A DNA stretch of 41,648 nucleotides from Chryseobacterium carnipullorum (GTDB lineage Bacteria > Bacteroidota > Bacteroidia > Flavobacteriales > Weeksellaceae): NCBI RefSeq assembly GCF_900142785.1, contig NZ_FRCD01000029.1:1-41648 (forward strand). Direction: 5' to 3'. The translations under genes were made by a program, and so were the position numbers. Positions 1 to 7,202 of this stretch are shown in pieces. Position 1 is the stretch's first letter. Every line of letters begins with the position of its first letter. Under the pieces are notes generated by a model that was not told where the DNA came from, ran no database searches, and saw nothing but the letters and a program-made list of their open reading frames with translations.

Positions 1-110
1 CTCAAAACTATAGGGAAACAACTCCAACTGATTCTGATTATAATACTTGAAATTCATAAACAAATATCTGATTATCAAATATAAAAATATAAAAATATAA
101 AATAATAACC

Positions 111-138
111 AAAAAAACCGCCTCAGTTGTGAGACGGC
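111..138 (-). terminator. Rho-independent terminator of the nitroreductase gene
   Basis: On the minus strand an 8-bp stem (118-125 with 130-137, loop of four bases) is followed by a run of seven T. The stem contains one G-U pair on the minus strand that would be a C-A mismatch on the plus strand, so it points to minus-strand use. Confidence 0.75.
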
Positions 139-165
139 CTCCTTTCTATGAGAAAAAATTAGCAA

Positions 166-798
166 TTAATTCACTTCTGTAATAAAATCTTCTTTGGCTT
201 TTCTCACTTTGGTAAGATTCACCAACCAGTCTGATTCGGTATTTCTGTACCCGATAGGCAAAAGCAATACACTTTTCAATCTTTTTTCTTTTAAGTTTAA
301 AACTTCATCTACGGCATCAGGTGAAAAGCCTTCCATTGGGGTAGAATCTACTTCTTCAAAAGCAGCAGCAATAATGGCTGCACCAAATGAAATGTAAGCC
401 TGTTTTGCAGCATGGGTAAAGTTTTCTTCAGCAGATCTCTGAGGATAGGTTCCTAAAAGCATTTGTCTGTAGTTTTCCCAACCTTCGTTTTTAAAGCCTC
501 TGATTTCGTTCGTAAGATCAAACATGCTGTTGATTCTTTCTTCGGTATAATTATCCCAGGCAGCAAACACCAAAAGATGCGAACAATCCGTTATTTGAGG
601 CTGATTCCATGCGTGAGGCTTGATTTGCTCTTTTACCTCCTGATTGGTGATCACAATGATCTCAAAAGGCTGAAGTCCGCTGGATGTAGGGGCCAATCTT
701 GCCGCTTCCAATATTTTATCCACTTTTTCCTGTGGTACTTTCTGACCGTTCATTGCTTTGGTGGCAAATCTCCAGTTCAATTTTTCTATTAATTCCAT
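166..798 (-). CDS. NAD(P)H-dependent nitroreductase, NfsB-like
   Basis: FMN-dependent cytosolic oxidoreductase that would reduce nitroaromatics, quinones or similar acceptors with NAD(P)H; the physiological substrate is unknown. At 210 residues it has the normal length of the NfsB family. Visible family motifs are the N-terminal RFATKAMNGQKV segment (about residues 10-21, FMN phosphate contact region), APTSSGLQPFE (about 36-46) and DSTPMEGF near residue 150, which matches the STPxEGF signature of NfsB-type enzymes. It is monocistronic, with its own terminator downstream and a TAATTTTG box upstream. Family assignment is firm; assignment to a particular substrate, such as dihydropteridine or nitrofurans, is not possible from sequence. 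Confidence 0.9.
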   Translation of the reverse strand: MELIEKLNWRFATKAMNGQKVPQEKVDKILEAARLAPTSSGLQPFEIIVITNQEVKEQIKPHAWNQPQITDCSHLLVFAAWDNYTEERINSMFDLTNEIRGFKNEGWENYRQMLLGTYPQRSAEENFTHAAKQAYISFGAAIIAAAFEEVDSTPMEGFSPDAVDEVLNLKEKRLKSVLLLPIGYRNTESDWLVNLTKVRKAKEDFITEVN

Positions 799-818
799 GA
801 AGTTAAATTTAGACCAAA

Positions 819-826
819 CAAAATTA
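819..826 (-). promoter_or_regulatory. Candidate -7 box of the nitroreductase gene
   Basis: The minus strand reads TAATTTTG, a match to the Bacteroidetes TAnnTTTG element, about 20 bases before the ATG. I see no TTTG -33 element at the expected distance, so support is partial. Confidence 0.4.
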
Positions 827-924
827 CTTCAAGAACAAAGACGTACGTGCACAAAAATTGCTATCTGCGCTATTGGCAGAATCTATTATTTATAATCATT
901 TTAAATAACCATTCAATGCATAAC

Positions 925-950
925 AAAAAAGCCTCTGAAATTCAGAAGCC
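925..950 (-). terminator. Rho-independent terminator of sufS
   Basis: On the minus strand an 8-bp stem (931-938 with 942-949, loop of three bases) with one G-U pair is followed by six T. It lies just downstream of the sufS stop codon. Confidence 0.75.
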
Positions 951-972
951 TTTGATTTTCTATGATGATGCT

Positions 973-2193
973 TTAAGACAGCATTCGTTGTGCTTTTTTA
1001 ACGCCCTCCACCAGGCTATCAATTTCTTCAAATGTATTGTAAACTGCAAAACTCGCTCTTACAGTTCCTGCTATATTAAAGAAATCCATGATTGGCTGTG
1101 TACAGTGATGTCCTGTTCTTACGGCAATACCCATTTTATCCAGGATCATCCCTACATCGGAAGAAATACCTACTCCTTCCAAATTAAAGGACACTACGCC
1201 AGTTCTTTTAGCTTTTTCGCCGTAGATCTTTATATTTTCCAGTTCCAAAAGCTGTCTTTGAGCATAGTCCAGTAAGGCATTTTCATGATTCTGAATATTC
1301 TGTCTTCCAGTACTTTCAATAAAATCAACGGCGGCACCCAAGGCAATATTCCCTCCTACATTAGGCGTTCCTGCTTCATATTTAAAGGGAAGCCCTGCAT
1401 AAGTAGTTCCGTCAAAAGAACAGGTGGCAATCATTTCTCCTCCACCATGGAATGGCGGAAGTTCTTCCAGAATCTCTTGTTTTCCGTAAAGGATACCGGT
1501 TCCCATCGGAGCATACATCTTATGCCCTGAAAAAACAAAGAAATCACAGTCCATCTGCTGTACATCGATCTCAAAGTGAGGAGCAGACTGCGCCCCATCA
1601 ATGACGATATAAGCATTTGAATTTTTTCTTGTTTTAGCGATAATTTCTTCTATAGGATTCACAATTCCCAAAGCGTTGGAAACCTGATTTACAGATACTA
1701 TTTTGGTTTTTTCACTTAAAAAATCATCAAGATAATCCAGTTGAAGAATACCATTTTCATCAATCGGAATCACTCTCAGTTTTGCTCCTGTTCTTTCGCA
1801 AAGCAATTGCCATGGAACGATATTGGAGTGGTGCTCCAGATAAGAGATGATGATCTCGTCGTCTTTTTTAAGCTTCTGTGTTAAAATATAAGCGATGAGG
1901 TTCAGCCCTTCTGTTGTTCCTTTGGTAAAAATAACTTCAAAATCATGCTTCGCATTAATAAATTTCTGAATCTTTCTTCTGGAAAGTTCCATTTCCTCTG
2001 TTGCCAGCTGACTTAATGTGTGAATTCCTCTGTGAACATTGGCATTAAGCTCTGTATAATAATCATTCCAGACCTTTAAAACAGAATCCGGTTTCTGAGA
2101 TGTTGCTGCATTATCTAAGTAAACCAAAGGCTTACCGTTCACTTCGCGGTTTAATATCGTAAACTGACTTCTTATTTCCTGAATGTCAAACAT
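973..2193 (-). CDS. sufS: Cysteine desulfurase SufS
   Basis: PLP-dependent enzyme that takes sulfur from L-cysteine as an enzyme persulfide and hands it to the SUF scaffold for Fe-S cluster assembly in the cytosol. At 406 residues it has the length of E. coli SufS. Visible residues are the PLP lysine in SGHKMYAP (K225), the VIDGAQSAPH segment with the cofactor aspartate (D199) and the persulfide cysteine in RTGHHCTQP (C364), which makes it a group II (SufS/CsdA) enzyme rather than IscS. It stands alone here; sufABCD lie about 34 kb away in the same window and no sufE or sufU is adjacent. A TAAATTTG box sits about 43 bases upstream of the ATG. Confidence 0.95.
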   Translation of the reverse strand: MFDIQEIRSQFTILNREVNGKPLVYLDNAATSQKPDSVLKVWNDYYTELNANVHRGIHTLSQLATEEMELSRRKIQKFINAKHDFEVIFTKGTTEGLNLIAYILTQKLKKDDEIIISYLEHHSNIVPWQLLCERTGAKLRVIPIDENGILQLDYLDDFLSEKTKIVSVNQVSNALGIVNPIEEIIAKTRKNSNAYIVIDGAQSAPHFEIDVQQMDCDFFVFSGHKMYAPMGTGILYGKQEILEELPPFHGGGEMIATCSFDGTTYAGLPFKYEAGTPNVGGNIALGAAVDFIESTGRQNIQNHENALLDYAQRQLLELENIKIYGEKAKRTGVVSFNLEGVGISSDVGMILDKMGIAVRTGHHCTQPIMDFFNIAGTVRASFAVYNTFEEIDSLVEGVKKAQRMLS

Positions 2194-2235
2194 TTATTAA
2201 AATTTTAAATTAGATTGCTCTTATTTAGAACACTT

Positions 2236-2243
2236 CAAATTTA
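2236..2243 (-). promoter_or_regulatory. Candidate -7 box of sufS
   Basis: The minus strand reads TAAATTTG, a full match to TAnnTTTG, leaving a leader of about 35-40 bases. No clear -33 TTTG is present at 17-20 bases upstream. A perfect 12-bp palindrome lies further upstream at 2288-2299. Confidence 0.45.
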
Positions 2244-2351
2244 CGTCTTTTTTTCCGAAAGGACATATCAGGTTGCCGGGTGATACTTATCAGCTGATAG
2301 AAAGAATCGATAGATATGATGGAAAAGGTTTCAGGACGGTATTGATAATAA

Positions 2352-2379
2352 AAAACCTGCCAATACATTGACAGGTTTT
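2352..2379 (-). terminator. Rho-independent terminator of prs-rplY
   Basis: An 11-bp stem (2352-2362 with 2369-2379) with one G-U pair on the minus strand and a six-base loop is followed by six T. It sits 26 bases after the L25 stop codon. Confidence 0.8.
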
Positions 2380-2404
2380 ATATTGTTTGTTGAATAAGCA
2401 AATA

Positions 2405-3043
2405 TTATTCTGCTGCAGTTTCTTCTGCTGGAGCTGCTCCTTCTTCAGTTGCAACTTCTTCGTCCTCATCATCTTCTACTACTGCACCACCTTTCATTGC
2501 ATTTCTAGACATCTTAACAGCTACTACTACTGCATTGTCAGGGTGAACGAAAGAGAATCCTTCAGTTTTGATTCCTCCTACATAAAGTTTGTTACCAATT
2601 TTCAATGAAGTAACGTCTACAACGATCTCGTCTGGCAAGTTCGCAGGAATTGCTTTCACTTTTAATTTTCTGAAAGACTGACGTAAAACACCACCAGCCA
2701 CAACACCTTTAGAACGTCCGGTAAGTCTTACAGGAACTTCCATCACTACTGGCTTATCGTCAGATAATTGGTAGAAGTCTACGTGTAAAATTTTGTCCGT
2801 AATTGGGTGGAACTGAATATCCTGAAGAACGGCTGGAATTGTTTCTCCGTTTAGTTCAATAGATACCGTGTGTGCTTCAGGAGTGTATACTAAACCTTTA
2901 AAAGCTTTCTCTTCAGCAGAGAAGTTTAAAGGAGCTTCACCTCCATAAACAACACAAGGAACTAATTCAGCATCACGTAAAGCTTTTGTAGACTTTTTGC
3001 CCACGCTTTCTCTTTTTGTACCTTGAATTGTAATAGATTTCAT
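2405..3043 (-). CDS. rplY: 50S ribosomal protein L25/general stress protein Ctc
   Basis: Ribosomal protein of the long L25 (Ctc/TL5) type, which binds 5S rRNA in the large subunit. The protein is 212 residues: an N-terminal L25 beta-barrel (about 1-90) with the usual RxxxGKKxxKxLR start and VVYGG motif, a C-terminal TL5-like domain (about 95-180) and an acidic Glu/Ala tail (about 184-212) common in Bacteroidetes homologues. It follows prs by 55 bases on the same strand with no terminator between them, and the pair shares the terminator at 2352-2379. The prs-rplY neighbourhood is widespread in bacteria, which supports co-transcription. Confidence 0.95.
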   Translation of the reverse strand: MKSITIQGTKRESVGKKSTKALRDAELVPCVVYGGEAPLNFSAEEKAFKGLVYTPEAHTVSIELNGETIPAVLQDIQFHPITDKILHVDFYQLSDDKPVVMEVPVRLTGRSKGVVAGGVLRQSFRKLKVKAIPANLPDEIVVDVTSLKIGNKLYVGGIKTEGFSFVHPDNAVVVAVKMSRNAMKGGAVVEDDEDEEVATEEGAAPAEETAAE

Positions 3044-3098
3044 TTATAAAAAATTTAAAAAATTGTTCAATTTAAATTTGCAAAACACTAAAAATCAA

Positions 3099-4037
3099 TT
3101 AAATAATAAACTTACTGCTAATTGATTGGTGCTCATGAACCATGGTCATAACGTCCGCAAATAATGGGGCGCAAGATAGCACTTTTATTTTAGTTGACAA
3201 ATTATTTTTAACAGGAATTGAGTCAGTTACAATAACTTCCAGCAATTTTGAGTTCTCAATATTGTCGTAAGCTTTTCCGGAAAGCACTCCGTGAGTTGCC
3301 ATCGCTCTTACTGATTTTGCTCCTTTTTCCATCAAAATATCCGCAGCCTTACAAAGTGTGCCCGCAGTATCAATCATGTCATCAATAAGGATCACATTTT
3401 TACCTTCTACATCCCCGATAAGGAACATCTCTTCTACAACATTTGCCTTTTTTCTCTCTTTATAAGCAATTACTACTTCAGCACCTAGATGGCCTGCATA
3501 GTTCTTCGCTCTTTTTGCACCTCCCATATCCGGTGAAGCAATCGTAAGATTATCCAGATTTAAATCTCTGATATAATCCACAAAAATACTTGAAGCATAA
3601 AGATGATCTACCGGAATTTCGAAGAATCCCTGAATCTGATCTGCATGAAGATCCATGGTCATTATTCTTGTCGCTCCAGCTGCTGTTAATAAATTAGCAA
3701 CCAGTTTTGCCCCTATCGGCGCTCTAGGCTTGTCTTTTCTGTCCTGTCTTGCAAGTCCGAAATAAGGAATCACGACAGTAATACTTTTTGCGGAAGCTCT
3801 TTTCGCTGCATCAATCATCAATAGAAGTTCTAAAAGATTGTCTGCTGGCGGGAAGGTAGATCCGATTAAGAAAACTCTCCCTCCTCTCACAGATTCATCC
3901 AGAACAGGCTCAAATTCCCCGTCGCTGAACTCCTGAAAGTTGATTTTCCCTAACTCTTTCCCATAATGCTGGGCAATGTTTTCTGCCAAGTCCTTACTGG
4001 TTCTTGTACAAAATAGATAACTTAACTGATCGGCCAT
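3099..4037 (-). CDS. prs: Ribose-phosphate pyrophosphokinase (PRPP synthetase)
   Basis: Makes 5-phosphoribosyl-1-pyrophosphate from ribose 5-phosphate and ATP in the cytosol, feeding purine, pyrimidine, NAD, histidine and tryptophan synthesis. The 312-residue protein has the class I length. Visible motifs are FSDGE (37-41), the ATP-binding RQDRKD (97-102), the metal/PRPP site DLHADQIQGFF (129-139) and the PRPP loop DDMIDTAGT (219-227). It is the first gene of prs-rplY. A TAAATTTG box lies about 22 bases upstream of the start. Within this window its product would also serve Apt at 27.4 kb. Confidence 0.97.
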   Translation of the reverse strand: MADQLSYLFCTRTSKDLAENIAQHYGKELGKINFQEFSDGEFEPVLDESVRGGRVFLIGSTFPPADNLLELLLMIDAAKRASAKSITVVIPYFGLARQDRKDKPRAPIGAKLVANLLTAAGATRIMTMDLHADQIQGFFEIPVDHLYASSIFVDYIRDLNLDNLTIASPDMGGAKRAKNYAGHLGAEVVIAYKERKKANVVEEMFLIGDVEGKNVILIDDMIDTAGTLCKAADILMEKGAKSVRAMATHGVLSGKAYDNIENSKLLEVIVTDSIPVKNNLSTKIKVLSCAPLFADVMTMVHEHQSISSKFII

Positions 4038-4058
4038 TTTTACTTTTTAAAGATTTTG

Positions 4059-4066
4059 CAAATTTA
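4059..4066 (-). promoter_or_regulatory. Candidate -7 box of prs-rplY
   Basis: The minus strand reads TAAATTTG, matching TAnnTTTG. It lies immediately after the hairpin at 4072-4098, so the terminator of the upstream gene and this promoter nearly overlap. No convincing -33 element is seen. Confidence 0.45.
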
Positions 4067-4071
4067 AAAAA

Positions 4072-4098
4072 AAACCACAAGAATTACTCTTGTGGTTT
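4072..4098 (-). terminator. Rho-independent terminator of the porin/SGNH operon
   Basis: Perfect 11-bp inverted repeat (4072-4082 with 4088-4098, loop of five bases) followed on the minus strand by a long T run. It ends the transcript from the SGNH hydrolase gene, which stops at 4123. Confidence 0.85.
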
Positions 4099-4122
4099 CT
4101 AAGTTTTTATTTTCCTGTATGA

Positions 4123-5673
4123 TTACGGGAATTTTATTCCTGAATATTTATTAGGATCTACCTCTGGCAGGTTGGATTTGTACGTTGCGTTGATCGATTT
4201 AATAAATTCATTTGCAATAACGGCATATCCCCTTCCTGTAAGATGTACTCCATCTAAAGAGAATGCACCACCTGTAACAAATTTAGCGGTATATTTTACA
4301 CCATCAAAAGAAATCCCTGATTGAGAGCCAAGTTCTGACATTTTCTTGTTAGCATCTACAAAAGCATATCCCTTTGCAGTTGCTGCCGCTTTAATAGCAA
4401 CGTTGTAGGCATCAATCGTGGTATTAATTTCTGCAACCTCCGTACCTGTCAGTATATAATTATCAGCAAACGGATAAGCAATTCCTCTTGCTCCAAGTGA
4501 AGCTGGAACTCCCGGTGGAAGTGTCTGAAGTGTACCTATTGCCGCCTTGGTAGTCAATGGTACCAGATCTCCAGCTTTTGCCTGTCTAGCCTGTCCATAT
4601 GTAGCACCAAGATAACCTGCCAAAGCCACTAGTGTAGGGTTTCCTGAAGCAGTAGCTGCTGCAGTAATCTGCACACCCAGAGGTGTTAGGCTTTCATCCT
4701 TGATAAGCAAAGGGTTTGCTGCTGTTTTTGAAAGCGGCTTAATTCTGTCACCCGCACCTAAAGCAGTCAAAATTTGATTTAAAGGACCATAAATCTGCGC
4801 ATTCAATGCATCAATAGTTGCATTTCCGGCAGTTACATTTCCATTTCCAAGTACAGCTGCTGTTAAAGGATTAACAGGTATAGTTGTTAATGCCGGTATA
4901 GAAGTCACACTAGGAATATTAGCAATAACACCTTTAGCGTTTGTAGATGCAATTTCATTAACCAACGCATTATAGTATTGAGTAAACTGAACTGCAGGTG
5001 TTAATGTTTCAGCTGTTGCGTCTGCCCCTGCTAAAGCATACAGTAGAGCGTCATTATTTCCTATCCAAAGAGAGAAGAACGTCGGACTTTGTTTTTTAAA
5101 ATCTTTTATAACGGACGTAGTTGGCTCAGAAGCAAATCTTACGAAATAAGGATTTGCAGTTTTTGCAGCTACACCCTGTACATTTCCATAGTTATCGGCT
5201 AATAAATGGGCTACTTTTGCACCTGGAACCCCCATATTATTAAAAGGACCTGTTAACACCGTATTCGTTAAAGTCGTCGCAACATTACCGTTTGCATATT
5301 TTAAATCTGGTGAACCATCTATAAAAGAACTGATATAAAGTTTAGTATTTGCGATCTGCAATGTACCCAGCGGAGTTGCCAAAAGAAGGCCTCCATTATT
5401 ATCAGGCATTAAAGGTTGTTTAAAATCCCCACCTCCTACTAATTTCATCTGTTGAGCAATCATGGAAGGATACGATTCATTCTGTCCGTCAGCATAAAGA
5501 GCACCGTCTCTATAACCTGAGGTTAGGGAATTTCCCAAGGCAACATATTTGGTAAAATCTGCATCTCCCTTTGTCACCTGAATATCTTTTACATCAGTAT
5601 CGAAGTCATTTTCGCAACTTGTTGTAAAAAGAAGTGCAGAAACGGCAAGTGTTGATATTATAATTTTTTTCAT
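4123..5673 (-). CDS. SGNH/GDSL-family hydrolase lipoprotein
   Basis: Predicted envelope esterase or lipase. A lipoprotein signal peptide ends at C20 (lipobox FTTSC). The SGNH blocks are visible: block I as GNSLTSGY with the likely nucleophile S49, block III as IGNND (204-208) and block V as DGVHLTGRGY with the catalytic Asp and His (D474, H477). The asparagine in GNSLT replaces the aspartate of a classical GDSL. At 516 residues it is longer than simple SGNH enzymes because of an Ala/Thr/Gly/Pro-rich region between blocks III and V. It starts 10 bases after the FadL-type porin and shares its transcript. The lipid-ester substrate is inferred only from that neighbour. Confidence 0.85.
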   Translation of the reverse strand: MKKIIISTLAVSALLFTTSCENDFDTDVKDIQVTKGDADFTKYVALGNSLTSGYRDGALYADGQNESYPSMIAQQMKLVGGGDFKQPLMPDNNGGLLLATPLGTLQIANTKLYISSFIDGSPDLKYANGNVATTLTNTVLTGPFNNMGVPGAKVAHLLADNYGNVQGVAAKTANPYFVRFASEPTTSVIKDFKKQSPTFFSLWIGNNDALLYALAGADATAETLTPAVQFTQYYNALVNEIASTNAKGVIANIPSVTSIPALTTIPVNPLTAAVLGNGNVTAGNATIDALNAQIYGPLNQILTALGAGDRIKPLSKTAANPLLIKDESLTPLGVQITAAATASGNPTLVALAGYLGATYGQARQAKAGDLVPLTTKAAIGTLQTLPPGVPASLGARGIAYPFADNYILTGTEVAEINTTIDAYNVAIKAAATAKGYAFVDANKKMSELGSQSGISFDGVKYTAKFVTGGAFSLDGVHLTGRGYAVIANEFIKSINATYKSNLPEVDPNKYSGIKFP

Positions 5674-5683
5674 AGTCTTTCAA

Positions 5684-6922
5684 TTAAAATGGGTTGTATG
5701 ATAAACCTAAACCAAAGTAAAATGCTTCAGCTTTTGCCTGTCCGTTAAAGCCAAGAGCGGTATTTCTTACATCTCTGGCCTGAGGAAGGGCATATCCTCC
5801 TGCTACGTCAACTCCAAACTGTTTCAGTTTAAAGCCTACCCCTCCGGTAATCACATATGTGTTAAATGAAGGCGTTTCTGCTATAAAGTGGTCGTCAGAA
5901 TAAGGGGACTCATCATAATACGCTCCCAGACGTCCGAAAATCATATCTGTGAATGCATACTGCGTCCCTAATCTGAAAGTTTTTGAGTTTTTGAAGTTTT
6001 TAGGAGCAACCAATATGGTAGGATCTGCCTGATTTCCAACAGGAGCATTAGCAAAATCCAAAGTCAGTTTGCTATATCTTTCCCATCCGTGATAGTTGAA
6101 GTCAGCAGAAATCAACCATTTCGGGGTCACTTTGTAGGTTAAACCAATCGTATATTCTTCAACCAATGGAAGTGTTGCTGTAAATTTATCCTGTCCTGTA
6201 CTTGGATCAAGTCCTAACAGAGGGTAAATAGAGGCAGACGGGAACTGGAAAGTAGCCGTTCCTTTCTTAGCCTTCATATCTACAGGGGAACGGTAAGCAA
6301 TACTCACGTCCAATTTCGGATCAGGTCTGAAATAGAAACCAAATCCATAACCGCTACCGCTTGCTTTCTCGTCTTTAATATTAAGTTCACCACCAAACTG
6401 TGTCACAGCTTTATCCCAGTTTACTTTGCCTTTTGCGTAAATATAGCTTGCCCCGAATGATACCCAAGGTGCTAATTTCACAGAAACCATCGGCTGGAAA
6501 TAGAAGCTTTTAAGCTCCAGTTTCTGCACCATCTCTTTTCCCTCCCAGTCACTAGGCCACTGGATTGTACTTCCGAAAGGTGTTGTAAAACTGAAACCAA
6601 CAGACAGGTTCTCTATTGGTCTGTAAGCAACCGCAGCATACAACGGAGTACCGATAGGGTTATCTGTTTCTGTACTCTGTAAAGTATTTAAGTTTTGAAA
6701 AGTAACTTTATTACTTGCACCAAACCCTCCTGCTACTATGCTCAGTTTAGAAGGAATGAATGACATACCCGCTGGGTTAAAGAATGCCACACTTGCATCT
6801 TCGGCATGAGCACTAGTATGCGCCATTGCCAATTGTTTCACTCCCTGCAGAGATACCCTGAAGCCTCCCGCATAAGATAGAACACCCGCCAATAAAGCAG
6901 TTGATACTAATATTTTTTTCAT
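5684..6922 (-). CDS. OmpP1/FadL-family outer membrane transport protein
   Basis: Outer-membrane beta-barrel of the FadL family, which takes up long-chain fatty acids or other hydrophobic compounds. The protein is 412 residues with a signal peptide (about 1-18) followed by the family's N-terminal hatch region, in which the AxAEDASVAFFNPAGMSF segment (about 38-55) matches the typical NPAGMAF motif. Alternating amphipathic strands run to a C-terminal YNPF aromatic end, as expected for insertion by the BAM complex. It is the first gene of a two-gene operon with the SGNH lipoprotein 10 bases downstream. A TATATTTG box lies upstream. Confidence 0.9.
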   Translation of the reverse strand: MKKILVSTALLAGVLSYAGGFRVSLQGVKQLAMAHTSAHAEDASVAFFNPAGMSFIPSKLSIVAGGFGASNKVTFQNLNTLQSTETDNPIGTPLYAAVAYRPIENLSVGFSFTTPFGSTIQWPSDWEGKEMVQKLELKSFYFQPMVSVKLAPWVSFGASYIYAKGKVNWDKAVTQFGGELNIKDEKASGSGYGFGFYFRPDPKLDVSIAYRSPVDMKAKKGTATFQFPSASIYPLLGLDPSTGQDKFTATLPLVEEYTIGLTYKVTPKWLISADFNYHGWERYSKLTLDFANAPVGNQADPTILVAPKNFKNSKTFRLGTQYAFTDMIFGRLGAYYDESPYSDDHFIAETPSFNTYVITGGVGFKLKQFGVDVAGGYALPQARDVRNTALGFNGQAKAEAFYFGLGLSYNPF

Positions 6923-6941
6923 AGACTGTTATTATATAACC

Positions 6942-6949
6942 CAAATATA
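6942..6949 (-). promoter_or_regulatory. Candidate -7 box of the porin operon
   Basis: The minus strand reads TATATTTG, matching TAnnTTTG about 20 bases before the ATG. The -33 element is not clear. It lies in the 280-bp divergent region 6923-7202, which otherwise shows only the promoter of the PSP1 gene. Confidence 0.4.
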
Positions 6950-7149
6950 AAATTAATTTGAATACACCTGTTAATATTTCTTAATATTTTAAACAATATA
7001 CGAAAAGAAAATTATGTTTAAAATAACACTTTAGAAATATATCAACCTAAACCCATCTACATTAGCAACTTATCAACTTTTATCGCATCATATATTTTTC
7101 ACGTTTAATGTTAAACAATGGCTATATTGAATATTTAAGTATTTTAGAA

Positions 7150-7178
7150 TTGCATAAAGATAAATTTACATAAATTTG
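7150..7178 (+). promoter_or_regulatory. Bacteroidetes-type promoter of the ricT-gldH-PBP operon
   Basis: TTG at 7150-7152, an 18-base spacer and TAAATTTG at 7171-7178 match both elements of the Bacteroidetes primary sigma factor promoter. The predicted transcript would start near 7184, giving a leader of about 20 bases to the ATG at 7203. Confidence 0.7.
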
Positions 7179-7202
7179 CAAGATTATAAAAAATAGTTAT
7201 AT

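Noticed and set aside
841..848. ACGTACGT palindrome upstream of the nitroreductase
   Set aside because: Eight bases, no second copy nearby and no link to a regulator.
847..1275. 142-codon plus-strand ORF over the end of sufS
   Set aside because: It lies antisense to a well-conserved gene, has unusual Cys/Phe/His composition and no promoter.
2261..2371. Plus-strand open frame upstream of sufS that reads like protein (GHIRLPGDTYQLIERID and following)
   Set aside because: There is no start codon in context, the frame is only 36 codons, and its stop lies inside the rplY terminator stem. Chance or an old relic; not enough to call.
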